Source: JBAYOE01 sp050950065 (GTDB lineage Bacteria > Spirochaetota > Spirochaetia > Sphaerochaetales > Sphaerochaetaceae). From it: 64,000 bases of DNA. Position 1 is the first letter of the stretch. Every line of letters begins with the position of its first letter. The position numbers and the translations under genes were made by a program. The notes beneath the pieces were generated by a model. That model searched no databases. It saw only the letters and a program-made list of their open reading frames with translations, and was not told the DNA's origin. Below are positions 18,388-26,843 of this stretch, piece by piece. The DNA lies in NCBI GenBank assembly GCA_050950065.1, contig JBMNGX010000005.1:1-64000 (forward strand). Direction: 5' to 3'.

Positions 18388-18855
18388 ATGAAAGACGATA
18401 ATAATTTTTCTAAACCATTAGTAACTTTTATTAAAGATTGGAAAGATAAACCAGGCAACTTGATTATGGTTTTGCACCGAGTTCAAGAAGAATTTGGTTA
18501 TATCTCTCGTGAATCAGCTGATAAAGTTGCCGAACTATTAGATACTCCTTTGGCAACAATTTATGGAGTGTTAACATTCTACCACTTCTTTAAAATCACT
18601 AAACCAGGTGAACACAACATGCAAGTTTGTTTAGGTACTGCCTGTTATCTGAAAGGGGCAGATGATTTAGTGGGTGAGTTATCTAATCTTTTAGGCATCG
18701 AAGTTAATGGTGTAACAGAAGATGGAAAGTTCTCCTTAGAAGGAGTTAGATGTGTTGGATGTTGTGGATTGGCACCAGTTGTTACTGTTGGTTCTGAAGT
18801 GTTTGGTAAAGTAACTAAAGATATGTTGCCAGGCATTATCTCAAAGTTTAGTTAA
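18388..18855 (+). CDS. hydC: NuoE-like [2Fe-2S] subunit of NADH-dependent hydrogenase
   Basis: The 155-residue protein is a full NuoE/HydC-type thioredoxin-like ferredoxin. A helical N-terminal part (MVLHRVQEEFGYIS) precedes the 2Fe-2S site, with cysteines in CLGTACYLKG and RCVGCCG. In HydABC bifurcating hydrogenases this subunit passes electrons between the flavoprotein and the catalytic subunit. It is the first gene of the operon, in the cytoplasm. Length is typical. Confidence 0.9.
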   Translation: MKDDNNFSKPLVTFIKDWKDKPGNLIMVLHRVQEEFGYISRESADKVAELLDTPLATIYGVLTFYHFFKITKPGEHNMQVCLGTACYLKGADDLVGELSNLLGIEVNGVTEDGKFSLEGVRCVGCCGLAPVVTVGSEVFGKVTKDMLPGIISKFS

Positions 18856-18861
18856 AAAAGT

Positions 18862-19440
18862 ATGCATGCATCTTTGTGTGATTTCCTATTAGATATCGTA
18901 CAAAATGCGATTGAGGCTGACTCTAAAAATGTTAGCCTTTTAATTGAGGAGGATGCAACTTCAATAAAGTTTGTTGTTGAAGATGATGGGAAGGGGATGA
19001 GCGAAGAGGTTCAAAAACGGGTAACCGACCCCTTTTATACTGATGGGATTAAACATGTCACTAGAAAAGTTGGCTTGGGAATTCCCTTTTTGATTCAAGC
19101 TGTTCAGAGTGTTAATGGAGAATTCTCCTTACAATCTGAGAAGGGAGTTGGAACAACGGTATCGTATCGATTCTTTACAGACAATATTGATTGTCCCCCA
19201 GTTGGGGATTTTGCATCGACGATGGTGGTAATGCTTAGTTTCGGTTCCGATTACCAGATGGTAATTAATCGAACTTTAAATTTGCCTCAAGGTGAAGAGT
19301 CTTACCAACTAGATAGATTGGAGTTGTTAGATTTGCTTGGAGATTTTAATACAAGTGGATCTTTGAATCTTTTGAAAACGTATGTGCGGTCTCAAGAAGC
19401 TGCGTTGGATGAAATAAGGAAGCAGACCCCAGAGGTCTGA
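18862..19440 (+). CDS. Stand-alone HATPase (histidine-kinase-like ATP-binding) protein in hydrogenase operon
   Basis: The 192-residue protein has a GHKL ATP-binding domain: N box (DIVQNAIEAD), G1 (VEDDGKGM) and G2 (GLGIPF). It has no dimerisation His domain, sensor or membrane segment. The C-terminal ~70 residues are not recognised. It starts six bases after the NuoE-like stop and has no obvious SD, so coupling is likely. Similar ATPase genes occur in hydrogenase operons of Thermotoga-like bacteria and other spirochaetes (recalled). An anti-sigma-like or regulatory kinase role is possible but unproven. Confidence 0.75.
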   Translation: MHASLCDFLLDIVQNAIEADSKNVSLLIEEDATSIKFVVEDDGKGMSEEVQKRVTDPFYTDGIKHVTRKVGLGIPFLIQAVQSVNGEFSLQSEKGVGTTVSYRFFTDNIDCPPVGDFASTMVVMLSFGSDYQMVINRTLNLPQGEESYQLDRLELLDLLGDFNTSGSLNLLKTYVRSQEAALDEIRKQTPEV

Positions 19441-19455
19441 TTACAGGAGGCTGAA

Positions 19456-19857
19456 ATGGCTAAGATGACATTAGAGGAGCTCAGAAAGCTCCGTGATTCT
19501 AAAAAAGGAGATCTCCGTAAAAGGGACATAGCTGGTAAAGATTTTCAAATCATTATTGGAATGGGAACTTGCGGAATCGCTGCTGGAGCAAAAAGTGTTT
19601 TTGACTCTTTTATGCAAGAACTTGATGCACACAAGCTCGATAACGTCGCAGTAACTCAAACTGGATGTATGGGGCTTTGTTATGTAGAGCCAACAGTTGA
19701 GGTTTTAGCTCCCGATATGCCTCCAGTGATCTACGGAAAAGTTGATAGTGCTGTTGTTAAATTAATTGTTGAAGATCATATCATGCGGAAGAAGATGGTT
19801 TCAGAACACGTTTTTGACCGCCCCTCTATAGATATCATTAAGGATGGAGGCAAATAA
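19456..19857 (+). CDS. Small thioredoxin-like [2Fe-2S] protein of hydrogenase complex
   Basis: The 133-residue protein has one ferredoxin domain with cysteines in GMGTCGIAAG and QTGCMGLC, the pattern of the NuoE and HydB N-terminal domains. It lacks the N-terminal helical bundle of NuoE. An excellent SD (AGGAGG) precedes the ATG. The stop codon overlaps the hydB ATG (TAATG), so it is probably made in equal amount with HydB. It likely acts as an extra electron carrier in the complex. Confidence 0.85.
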   Translation: MAKMTLEELRKLRDSKKGDLRKRDIAGKDFQIIIGMGTCGIAAGAKSVFDSFMQELDAHKLDNVAVTQTGCMGLCYVEPTVEVLAPDMPPVIYGKVDSAVVKLIVEDHIMRKKMVSEHVFDRPSIDIIKDGGK

Positions 19858-21645
19858 TGACATTTAGAAACTACATCTTGGTTTGCGGAGGAACAGCCTG
19901 TGAATCGAGTAAGGCAGATGATATTTACCAAGCTCTGTTAAGCGAAAGCAAAAAACAGGGTGTTGAGAATGAGGTCCAAATTGTAAAAACTGGATGTTTC
20001 GGATTTTGTGAGCAAGGTCCAATTGTAAAGATTCTTCCAGAAGACTCATTCTATGTGCAAATTAAACCTGAAGATGCCCAAGAGCTTATTGCCGAGCACG
20101 TTATTAAAGGTCGCGAAGTTAAACGCCTACTTTATAACAAAGAGGGCAAAACAAAGCACACTAAAGTTGAAGATATAGAATTCTACCAAAAGCAGTACAG
20201 AATCGTCCTTAGAAACTGTGGATTTATTGATCCAGAGAACATTGACGAGTACATTGCCCGTGAAGGGTATGCCGCTTTAGAGAAGGTCCTTTTTGAAATG
20301 GTCCGCTGACGATGTAATTGGCGAACTCAGAGAGTCCAATTTACGCGGTCGTGGTGGAGCAGGATTCCCAACATGGATGAAGTGGAACTTCACCCGCCAA
20401 GCTAAAGGGGATACAAAATATATAGTAGTTAACGCCGATGAAGGGGACCCAGGTGCATACATGGATCGCTCAACCTTAGAAGGTGATCCCCACTCAGTTT
20501 TAGAGGCGATGGCAATTGCTGGTAAAACAGTTGGTGCAAATCTAGGTTATATCTACATTCGTGCTGAGTATCCTTTAGCAATTAGTCGCTTAGAAATTGC
20601 TATGGCCCAAGCTCGTGAGTATGGCCTTTTAGGTAAAGATATTTTAGGAAGCGGATTTGATTTTGATATTGAAATCAGATTGGGTGCTGGCGCATTCGTT
20701 TGTGGTGAAGAGACTGCCCTTTTAGCCTCCATTGAAGGTGGTAGAGGAACACCAGTTCCCCGCCCTCCGTTCCCCGCAGTTAAAGGACTTTGGGGTAAAC
20801 CCACAGTTATTAACAACGTAGAGACTTGGGCAAACATTCCTGTAATTATCCTTAAAGGCGGAAACTGGTTTAGCAAAATTGGAACCGAAGATAGCCATGG
20901 AACCAAAGTATTTGCCCTTACTGGAAAGATTAGAAACTCAGGGTTAGTTGAAGTTCCAATGGGAACAACCTTAAGAGAGATTATTTATGACATTGGTGGT
21001 GGAATTGCCAACGGTAAAGAGTTCAAAGCTGTCCAAACTGGTGGACCTAGCGGTGGAGTTATTACCAAAGAGTTCTTAGATACACCAATTGACTTTGGAT
21101 CTTTAACGAAACTTGGCTCAATGATGGGCTCAGGTGGAATGATTGTAATGGACGAAGACGATTGTATCGTCGACGTTGCTAAGTTCTACCTCAACTTTAC
21201 AGTTGATGAGTCTTGTGGAAAGTGTGCTCCTTGTAGAATTGGAGGACGCTCATTGGCCAACTTGTTAGAGAAAATTACCAAAGGTAATGGAGAATTAGCT
21301 GATTTAGATCAAATGGTTGAAATTGGTGAAGCGATGAAAAAAGCCTCCCTTTGTGCTTTAGGACAAACTGCACCAAACCCAATTTTATCAACACTCCATT
21401 TCTTTAGAGATGAGTATCTAGCCCACGTTGTTGATAAAAAATGCCCTTCAGGAAAGTGTAAGAGCTTAGTTAGCTACTACATTCTTGAAGATAAATGTAT
21501 CGGATGTACCGCATGTGCACGCAAGTGCCCCACAGCTGCAATTAGTGGTGAAAGGCGTGAAGTTCACGTTATCGACCAAGCTGCTTGTATTAAGTGTGGT
21601 GTCTGTTTTGAAACATGTAAATTTGGAGCTATTGAGGTCCGTTAG
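19857..21645 (+). CDS. hydB: NuoF-like flavoprotein HydB, interrupted by a one-base frameshift
   Basis: Two frames (19857-20309 and 20293-21645) form one HydB of about 595 residues if a single base near 20300 is removed: FEMVR-stop becomes FEMSADDVIGEL. Domains in order are thioredoxin-like 2Fe-2S (CGGTACESS, TGCFGFC), NuoF FMN/NADH core (GRGGAGFP, CGEETALLASIEGGRG), SLBB, N3-type 4Fe-4S (CGKCAPCR) and a C-terminal two-cluster ferredoxin (CIGCTACARKCP, CIKCGVCFETC). HydB binds NAD(H) and is the flavin site of electron bifurcation. The break may be a sequencing indel, a real mutation, or a split gene with a TTG start at 20293. Confidence 0.85.
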
Positions 21646-21670
21646 GGCCTCATAGTTGAGGAGGAAACTT

Positions 21671-23422
21671 GTGAGTACTGTTCATATGAAGATAAATGGG
21701 ATGCCAGTTGAGATTGAGGCAGGATCCAACATCCTTGCCGCAGCCAAAAAGGTCCATGTAGATATTCCTACGTTGTGCTACCACCCCGACTTGCCTGCTT
21801 GGGCAGCTTGTGGATTGTGTGTAGTAAAACAAGAGAATTCACCAAAATTGCTTAGAGCTTGTGCAGCTCCTGTTCAAGAGAACTTAAGCATCATTACCCA
21901 CGACGCCGAATTGTACCAAATTAGAAAGACAGTTATTGAGATGATTATGTCTAATCACCCCAACGAGTGTCTAACATGTGCAAGAAACGGAACGTGTGAA
22001 TTGCAAAGATTTGCAGCAGAATTTGGTGTTAGAGAGCAACCATACGAAGTTAGAATTGCTGAATTACCCCAAGACACATCAACTACATCTTTAGTTTTAG
22101 ATCCTAGAAAGTGTATCAAATGTGGTCGTTGTGTACAGGTTTGCCAAGACATGCAAGGTGTTTACGCCCTTGAGTTCATTGGTCGTGGTGATAACACCTT
22201 AATGAGCCCAGCTGCTGGACTTCCATTAAACGATAGTCCATGTATTAAATGTGGTCAGTGTGCAGCCCACTGTCCAGTTGGAGCAATCTTTGAAAAAGAT
22301 GAGACTCAAGATCTCGTTAGGGCAATCAGCGATCCTGAAAAACACGTTGTTGTCCAAATTGCACCTGCAGTTCGTGTTGCTGTTGGAGAGGCCTTCAACT
22401 TACCAGCTGGAACAATTACAACTGGAAAAATCTACTCAGCTTTAAGACGCTTAGGTGTTGATACTGTGTTTGATACAAACTTCAGTGCTGATCTAACAAT
22501 CATGGAAGAGGGTAGTGAATTAGTAAAAAGATTAACAACTGGAGAGGGTGCTATTCCTCAAATTACCAGCTGTTGTCCAGCTTGGACCGACTACATGGAG
22601 AAATACTACTCCGATATGATTCCTAACTTCTCATCGGCTAAAAGTCCAATGATGATGCAAGGAGCAATTACAAAAACTTACTACGCAGAGAATGCTGGAA
22701 TTGATCCTGCTAATATCTACTCAGTTGCCATTATGCCTTGTACTGCGAAAAAGTTTGAGATTTCAAGAGATGAGAACATGTATGTTTCAGGGCATGCAGA
22801 TGTAGATCTAGTTTTAACAACAAGAGAATTTGCCCGCTTAATCCAAGCTTCTGGAATTGACTTTGTCAAATTAGAAGATGAAGAAGCAGATAGCCCAATC
22901 GGAAAATATGCTGGAGCTGGAACAATCTTTGGTAACACTGGTGGAGTTATGGAGGCTGCTATTAGAACAGCTTACAACTTAATCACTGGTGAAGACCTTA
23001 AAGATGTTAACATCGAGGCTGTTAGAGGAATGGATGGAGTTAGAACTGGTGAAGTTGATATCAAAGGAACCAAAGTAAAAGTTGCTGTTGCCCACGGTAT
23101 GGCCAACGTAAGTGACCTTCTAGAAGAGGTACGCCACGCTCGTGATAACAACCTTGAGCCCCCTTACCACTTTATTGAGGTAATGGCATGTCGTGGTGGA
23201 TGTATCAGCGGTGGTGGACAACCTTATGCTTCAACTGACGATGTTCGTGAAAAGAGAATTGCTGGTCTTTATACTGATGACGAAAAAGCAACCGTTCGCT
23301 GTTCACACCAAAACCCAGAGATTCAACAAATCTACGATGAGTTCCTTGGTGCCCCTCTTAGTGAAAAAGCTCACCACTTGTTACACACAACTTACACTGA
23401 GAGAAAAATATACAAGAAGTAG
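21671..23422 (+). CDS. hydA: [FeFe] hydrogenase catalytic subunit HydA
   Basis: The GTG at 21671 follows GAGGAGG and gives 583 residues. N-terminal clusters are a plant-type 2Fe-2S (CYHPDLPAWAACGLC), a His-Cys 4Fe-4S (HPNECLTCARNGTC) and two 4Fe-4S (CIKCGRCVQVC, CIKCGQCAAHC). The H-cluster motifs are all present: TSCCPAW from about 299, MPCTAKKFE and MACRGGC. The C-terminal small-subunit helix region follows. With HydB and the NuoE-like protein it forms an NADH/ferredoxin-linked hydrogenase that evolves or uses H2 in the cytoplasm. It ends the operon. Confidence 0.95.
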   Translation: MSTVHMKINGMPVEIEAGSNILAAAKKVHVDIPTLCYHPDLPAWAACGLCVVKQENSPKLLRACAAPVQENLSIITHDAELYQIRKTVIEMIMSNHPNECLTCARNGTCELQRFAAEFGVREQPYEVRIAELPQDTSTTSLVLDPRKCIKCGRCVQVCQDMQGVYALEFIGRGDNTLMSPAAGLPLNDSPCIKCGQCAAHCPVGAIFEKDETQDLVRAISDPEKHVVVQIAPAVRVAVGEAFNLPAGTITTGKIYSALRRLGVDTVFDTNFSADLTIMEEGSELVKRLTTGEGAIPQITSCCPAWTDYMEKYYSDMIPNFSSAKSPMMMQGAITKTYYAENAGIDPANIYSVAIMPCTAKKFEISRDENMYVSGHADVDLVLTTREFARLIQASGIDFVKLEDEEADSPIGKYAGAGTIFGNTGGVMEAAIRTAYNLITGEDLKDVNIEAVRGMDGVRTGEVDIKGTKVKVAVAHGMANVSDLLEEVRHARDNNLEPPYHFIEVMACRGGCISGGGQPYASTDDVREKRIAGLYTDDEKATVRCSHQNPEIQQIYDEFLGAPLSEKAHHLLHTTYTERKIYKK

Positions 23423-23437
23423 TTTCACACTACAAAA

Positions 23438-23469
23438 AAAGAGAGCCGATAAAAAGGCTCTCTTTTTAT
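23438..23469 (+). terminator. Rho-independent terminator of the hydrogenase operon
   Basis: AAAGAGAGCC and GGCTCTCTTT form a perfect 10-base stem around GATAAAAA, followed by a T tract. It lies 15 bases after hydA and faces the convergent malK-type gene. Confidence 0.9.
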
Positions 23470-23485
23470 TTGTCCAAATTAGTAA

Positions 23486-24580
23486 TTATTCAATTACATT
23501 CTCTGTTTCGTAATCGAAGAACTTAACTTTCTCCATATCAGGAATGAGGCTAATGGTTTGATCAACTTTTAAAACAATGTGTGGTTCAACTTTAGCAACG
23601 TACTGGTGTTTACCTGTTGAGAGATAGACGTGAATCTCAGATCCTAAAGGCTCAATGACAGTTACTTGTCCATTGATAGTTTCACCATCAACAGCTTTGT
23701 CAGAGAACTTAACATCTTCGGGTCTTATACCAAAGGTAACTTTTTTACCAACGTACGATTTTAAAACTTTAGCATTCTTTTCAGTAAGTTTAATTTTAAA
23801 AGAGCCTTCATTGGCAAATAGATTTTCACCCTCTTTAACGATATCTACTGTTAAAAAGTTCATTGGAGGAGAGCCAATAAAACCGGCAACAAATTTGTTT
23901 GCTGGATTGTTGTACAACTCTAATGGACCACCAATTTGGTAGATAAGGCCATCTTTTAAGACAACGATTTTATCAGCCATAGTTAATGCTTCAACTTGGT
24001 CGTGTGTAACATAAATCATCGTAGCTTTTAATCTGTTGTGCAATGATGAAATCTCTGCTCTCATTTGAACTCTAAGTTTTGCATCTAAGTTTGAAAGTGG
24101 TTCGTCAAATAGGAATACTTTAGGCTTACGAACAATAGCTCTACCTACAGCAACTCTTTGTCTTTGACCTCCACTAAGAGCTTTAGGTTTACGCTCTAAA
24201 AGCTGCTCAATATCTAATATTTTAGCAGCTTCTCTAACTCTTTGATCGATTTCTTCTTTAGAAAACTTTCTAATTTTTAATCCAAACGCCATGTTGTCGT
24301 AAACAGTCATGTGTGGATAAAGTGCGTAGTTCTGAAATACCATTGCTATATCACGATCTTTAGGTGGAACATCGTTGACTAGTTTCCCATCGATGTACAA
24401 CTCTCCATCGGTGATATCTTCTAAACCGGCGACCATTCTCAATGTTGTCGATTTTCCGCAACCAGAAGGACCAACTAAAACTACAAATTCGCGATCCTTG
24501 ATGTCGATATTTACACTATCGACAGCCTTAACATTACCATCATAAACTTTTGTAATGTTCTTTAGTTCTACAGTGGCCAT
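23486..24580 (-). CDS. MalK/UgpC-type sugar ABC transporter ATPase
   Basis: The 364-residue ATPase has Walker A GPSGCGKST, signature LSGGQRQRV, Walker B VFLFDEPLSNLDAKLR and the switch His in VTHDQVEA. The C-terminal ~130 residues are the TOBE/regulatory domain of CUT1 sugar importers (FGIRPEDVKF). No permease or binding protein is adjacent. In many bacteria one such ATPase (MsmK-like) serves several sugar importers, and that is the likely case here. The SD is GGGGG before the ATG. Confidence 0.92.
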   Translation of the reverse strand: MATVELKNITKVYDGNVKAVDSVNIDIKDREFVVLVGPSGCGKSTTLRMVAGLEDITDGELYIDGKLVNDVPPKDRDIAMVFQNYALYPHMTVYDNMAFGLKIRKFSKEEIDQRVREAAKILDIEQLLERKPKALSGGQRQRVAVGRAIVRKPKVFLFDEPLSNLDAKLRVQMRAEISSLHNRLKATMIYVTHDQVEALTMADKIVVLKDGLIYQIGGPLELYNNPANKFVAGFIGSPPMNFLTVDIVKEGENLFANEGSFKIKLTEKNAKVLKSYVGKKVTFGIRPEDVKFSDKAVDGETINGQVTVIEPLGSEIHVYLSTGKHQYVAKVEPHIVLKVDQTISLIPDMEKVKFFDYETENVIE

Positions 24581-24698
24581 AAAAACCCCCTACTTATCTT
24601 ATTAAGAATAAGTTTACCCCTCTCCAATATAGAAGTCAATTTAAAAGGGGGAACCTAGTTGATTTGTAAAACAGTTTTAGCTATTATGTTGTGGTAGT
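24581..24698. other. Control region of the malK-type gene with a 15-base palindrome
   Basis: CTTATTAAGAATAAG at 24598-24612 has perfect 6-base arms and lies between the ribosome site and the expected minus-strand promoter. It could be an operator. Nothing else stands out in this gap. Confidence 0.35.
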
Positions 24699-24770
24699 GC
24701 GACTGTCGTATAACGGCTATTACCCGAGCTTCCCAAGCTCGTGACGAGGGTTCGACTCCCTTCAGTCGCT
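24699..24770 (+). tRNA. tRNA-Gly (CCC)
   Basis: A 72-base cloverleaf has acceptor GCGACTG/CAGTCGC with discriminator T. The anticodon stem CGAGC/GCTCG carries loop TTCCCAA (anticodon CCC), and the T arm is GAGGG-TTCGACT-CCCTT. CCA is not encoded. Confidence 0.9.
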
Positions 24771-25005
24771 TCTTTTCTTTCCTACTTATGTCCATAAAGT
24801 TATAACAATCTTTACATATGTTAATTAGCTATTTTTTAACTGATATATCATAAATATAAATAAATCCTTTATATATATGGCATTATTAGCCCAAAAATAC
24901 CCCTTTTATTGAAATATTATTATTGCAGTTCTCAAAACCATGGTACAATTGACTATAGTCAGAATCCCGCTTTGCGGCGATTAAATTATAACAGGAGGTC
25001 TCTGT
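24771..25005 (+). promoter_or_regulatory. Leader of the SsuA-type ABC operon with promoter and small hairpin
   Basis: The first ~130 bases are AT-rich with nothing recognised. An extended -10 (TGGTACAAT, 24941-24949) with a weak -35 TTGCAG (24923-24928) is a candidate promoter. A small hairpin CCGC-TTT-GCGG lies at about 24967-24977 and AGGAGG sits before the ATG. No known riboswitch core was recognised. Confidence 0.4.
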
Positions 25006-26124
25006 ATGAAGAAATTAGTTGTAGGACTGGTTCTTGTCTCGCTACTACTCTTTCCAGTTTTTGCAAAAGGACAAAAAGACGTAGCACCAAAAAAAGATGG
25101 ACTAATTCCTGTAACCTATGTATTTCCTGCTGACCCTGAAAGATTAGAAGATACACCTTTCTGGGCAGCCATCAAGATGGGTTATTTTGAAGAAGAGGGT
25201 CTTGATGTAAAAATTGAAGGTGCATTTGGAACAACGGACCTTAAGATGGTCGCAACAGGTAATGCAGATTTCTGTGGGCCTGGTCCAATGTTGATTTTAG
25301 CTTCAATTGAAGAGGAACTTCCAATCAAGGTAATCAGTGCTTATGATGCAATCAACATTTGGGGTATGTGTGTACCTTCAAATAGCAGAATCCAAGATTG
25401 GGCAGACATGAGAGATGCACAAGCAAAATATGGTAGAAAACTTACAGTAGCTTTAGGTGATGCCTCTTGGGAGATGTTGGTAACTCCAACACTCGTAGCT
25501 GCTGGGGTTGATCCCAGAAATGATATTGAGTGGGTCGTCGCTGGTGAGAACCGTTTCATCCAAGTTGCTGAAGGAAAACTCGATATGCTCTTCTCATGGC
25601 CTGGTGAAGCATGGCAATTACAAGGACAAGGATTTGACTTCAAATACATCGATGGTGATGAAGTTCTAAAAACAAACTCAAACTCAATCGTAACAAACAT
25701 TGATACAATTAAAAACAGACCTGAAGTTGTAGCAGGATTTGTAAGAGCCCTTTCAAAAGGTACTTACTTCACCAAATACAACAGCGAAGCTGCAGCGGCA
25801 TTAGTTTGTGACGTATTCCCTAACATTGACGTAACTTGGAAAGCAGCTGTTTACGTTCAAAAAGGAAGAGCTTATCAAATGTTTGGTGCCGAAGGTGGAC
25901 CAGATGAAGAGAAATTGTTGAACAACATTGGTTACAGCTGGCCAGATAAGTGGGAGCTAAACGTTCAAGCAGCACTTGAAAGTGGTGTTATTACAAAACC
26001 AATTGCACTTGATGACATTTATACTAACGAATTCTTTGACAACTCTTGGGACAAAAAAGCAGTTGAAAGAGATGCCGACAATTATGACGTAGCTTCAACT
26101 AAAGCTCGTTATAAACCTGAGTAA
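25006..26124 (+). CDS. SsuA/NMT1-type ABC transporter substrate-binding protein
   Basis: The 372-residue protein has a signal peptide (residues 1-20, cleavage near VFA-KGQ; no lipobox Cys). The type II periplasmic binding fold of the NMT1/THI5/SsuA family is indicated by PFWAAIKMGYFEEEGLDV near 46-63 and ADFCGPGPMLI. Relatives bind sulfonates, nitrate, pyrimidines, riboflavin or other small molecules; the ligand here cannot be told. It heads an operon with two ATPase-permease pairs. A strong hairpin follows the stop, which may favour higher levels of this mRNA part. Confidence 0.85.
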   Translation: MKKLVVGLVLVSLLLFPVFAKGQKDVAPKKDGLIPVTYVFPADPERLEDTPFWAAIKMGYFEEEGLDVKIEGAFGTTDLKMVATGNADFCGPGPMLILASIEEELPIKVISAYDAINIWGMCVPSNSRIQDWADMRDAQAKYGRKLTVALGDASWEMLVTPTLVAAGVDPRNDIEWVVAGENRFIQVAEGKLDMLFSWPGEAWQLQGQGFDFKYIDGDEVLKTNSNSIVTNIDTIKNRPEVVAGFVRALSKGTYFTKYNSEAAAALVCDVFPNIDVTWKAAVYVQKGRAYQMFGAEGGPDEEKLLNNIGYSWPDKWELNVQAALESGVITKPIALDDIYTNEFFDNSWDKKAVERDADNYDVASTKARYKPE

Positions 26125-26146
26125 AAGTGGTAAACACTAACTTTAC

Positions 26147-26172
26147 AATGGAGGAAGGCAACTTCCTCCATT
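26147..26172 (+). promoter_or_regulatory. Stable stem-loop after the binding-protein gene
   Basis: AATGGAGGAAG (26147-26157) pairs perfectly with CTTCCTCCATT (26162-26172) around GCAA, a stable GNRA-type tetraloop. No T run follows, so it is more likely an mRNA-end stabiliser or partial stop than a full terminator. Confidence 0.6.
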
Positions 26173-26188
26173 ATAATATGAGGATAGA

Positions 26189-26814
26189 ATGAAACATATA
26201 CTTTGTTATGGCGATAGCAATACTTGGGGATGTGTCCCTGAACTATTTACCCGTTATGGGGTTAATGAGAGATGGCCAGGAGTTTTACAAAACCTTTTGG
26301 GTAGCGAATACCATATTTATGAAAATGGTTTAAATGGGAGAACTACTGTTTTTGAAGATCCCATTGAAGAGATGCGTAATGGACGCAGTGGCTTTGAAAC
26401 AACATTGATGGTTAACGCCCCATTAGATTTAATTATCATAATGCTAGGGACAAACGATGTTAAAGATCGTCACAACCAACAGTCCTTGGGATATTGGATG
26501 GGGAGTTGATTTACTTGTTCAACTGGTTAGAAAACAACTAAACCCAGCCCCCGAAGTTCTTATAGCTTCCCCAATTCACTTAAATGATAAATTTGGCTCA
26601 ACTCTCCATGGAACAGTATTTTCACAAGAGAGCATCCGTAAATCTAAAGAGCTCAGTGCAGTTTATGAAAAGATAGCTGAAGTTAATGGCTCTCATTTCA
26701 TCGATTGTGCCACCTTCGCAGAAGCTGTGGGGGATGGAGTGCACACCTCTAAAGAGGGACATAAGAGCTATAGCAGAGGGGATGTTTAAAAAAGTAAAAG
26801 AGATTCTTGGATAA
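26189..26814 (+). pseudogene. SGNH/GDSL hydrolase with two frameshifts
   Basis: The family blocks are CYGDSNTWG (catalytic Ser, block I), ENGLNGRTT, MLGTNDVKD (block III) and DGVHTSKEGH (catalytic Asp-His). They are split over three frames. Removing one base near 26480 joins NDVKDRHN to SPWDIGWGV. Removing another near 26765 turns HKSYSRGDV-stop into the normal end AIAEGMFKKVKEILG, stopping at 26812-26814. Intact, it would be a ~207-residue esterase-like cytoplasmic enzyme. Two independent one-base insertions mean either decay or poor local sequence quality. Confidence 0.75.
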
Positions 26815-26843
26815 TTTATTAATATTAACTAAGGAGAAATAGT

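Noticed and set aside
20290..20310. Programmed +1 frameshift in hydB like prfB
   Set aside because: There is a UGA-C but no CUU slippery codon or internal SD just upstream; a plain indel is simpler. Kept only as a minor alternative.
20553..20906. Minus-strand frame inside hydB
   Set aside because: It is a shadow of conserved NuoF sequence.
24771..25005. TPP or other riboswitch before the NMT1-like operon
   Set aside because: No conserved riboswitch core was found, and the transcribed leader after the likely promoter is only about 50 bases.
24909..25133. Small plus-strand frame over the ABC leader
   Set aside because: It overlaps the binding-protein gene in another frame and has no ribosome site or recognisable protein features.
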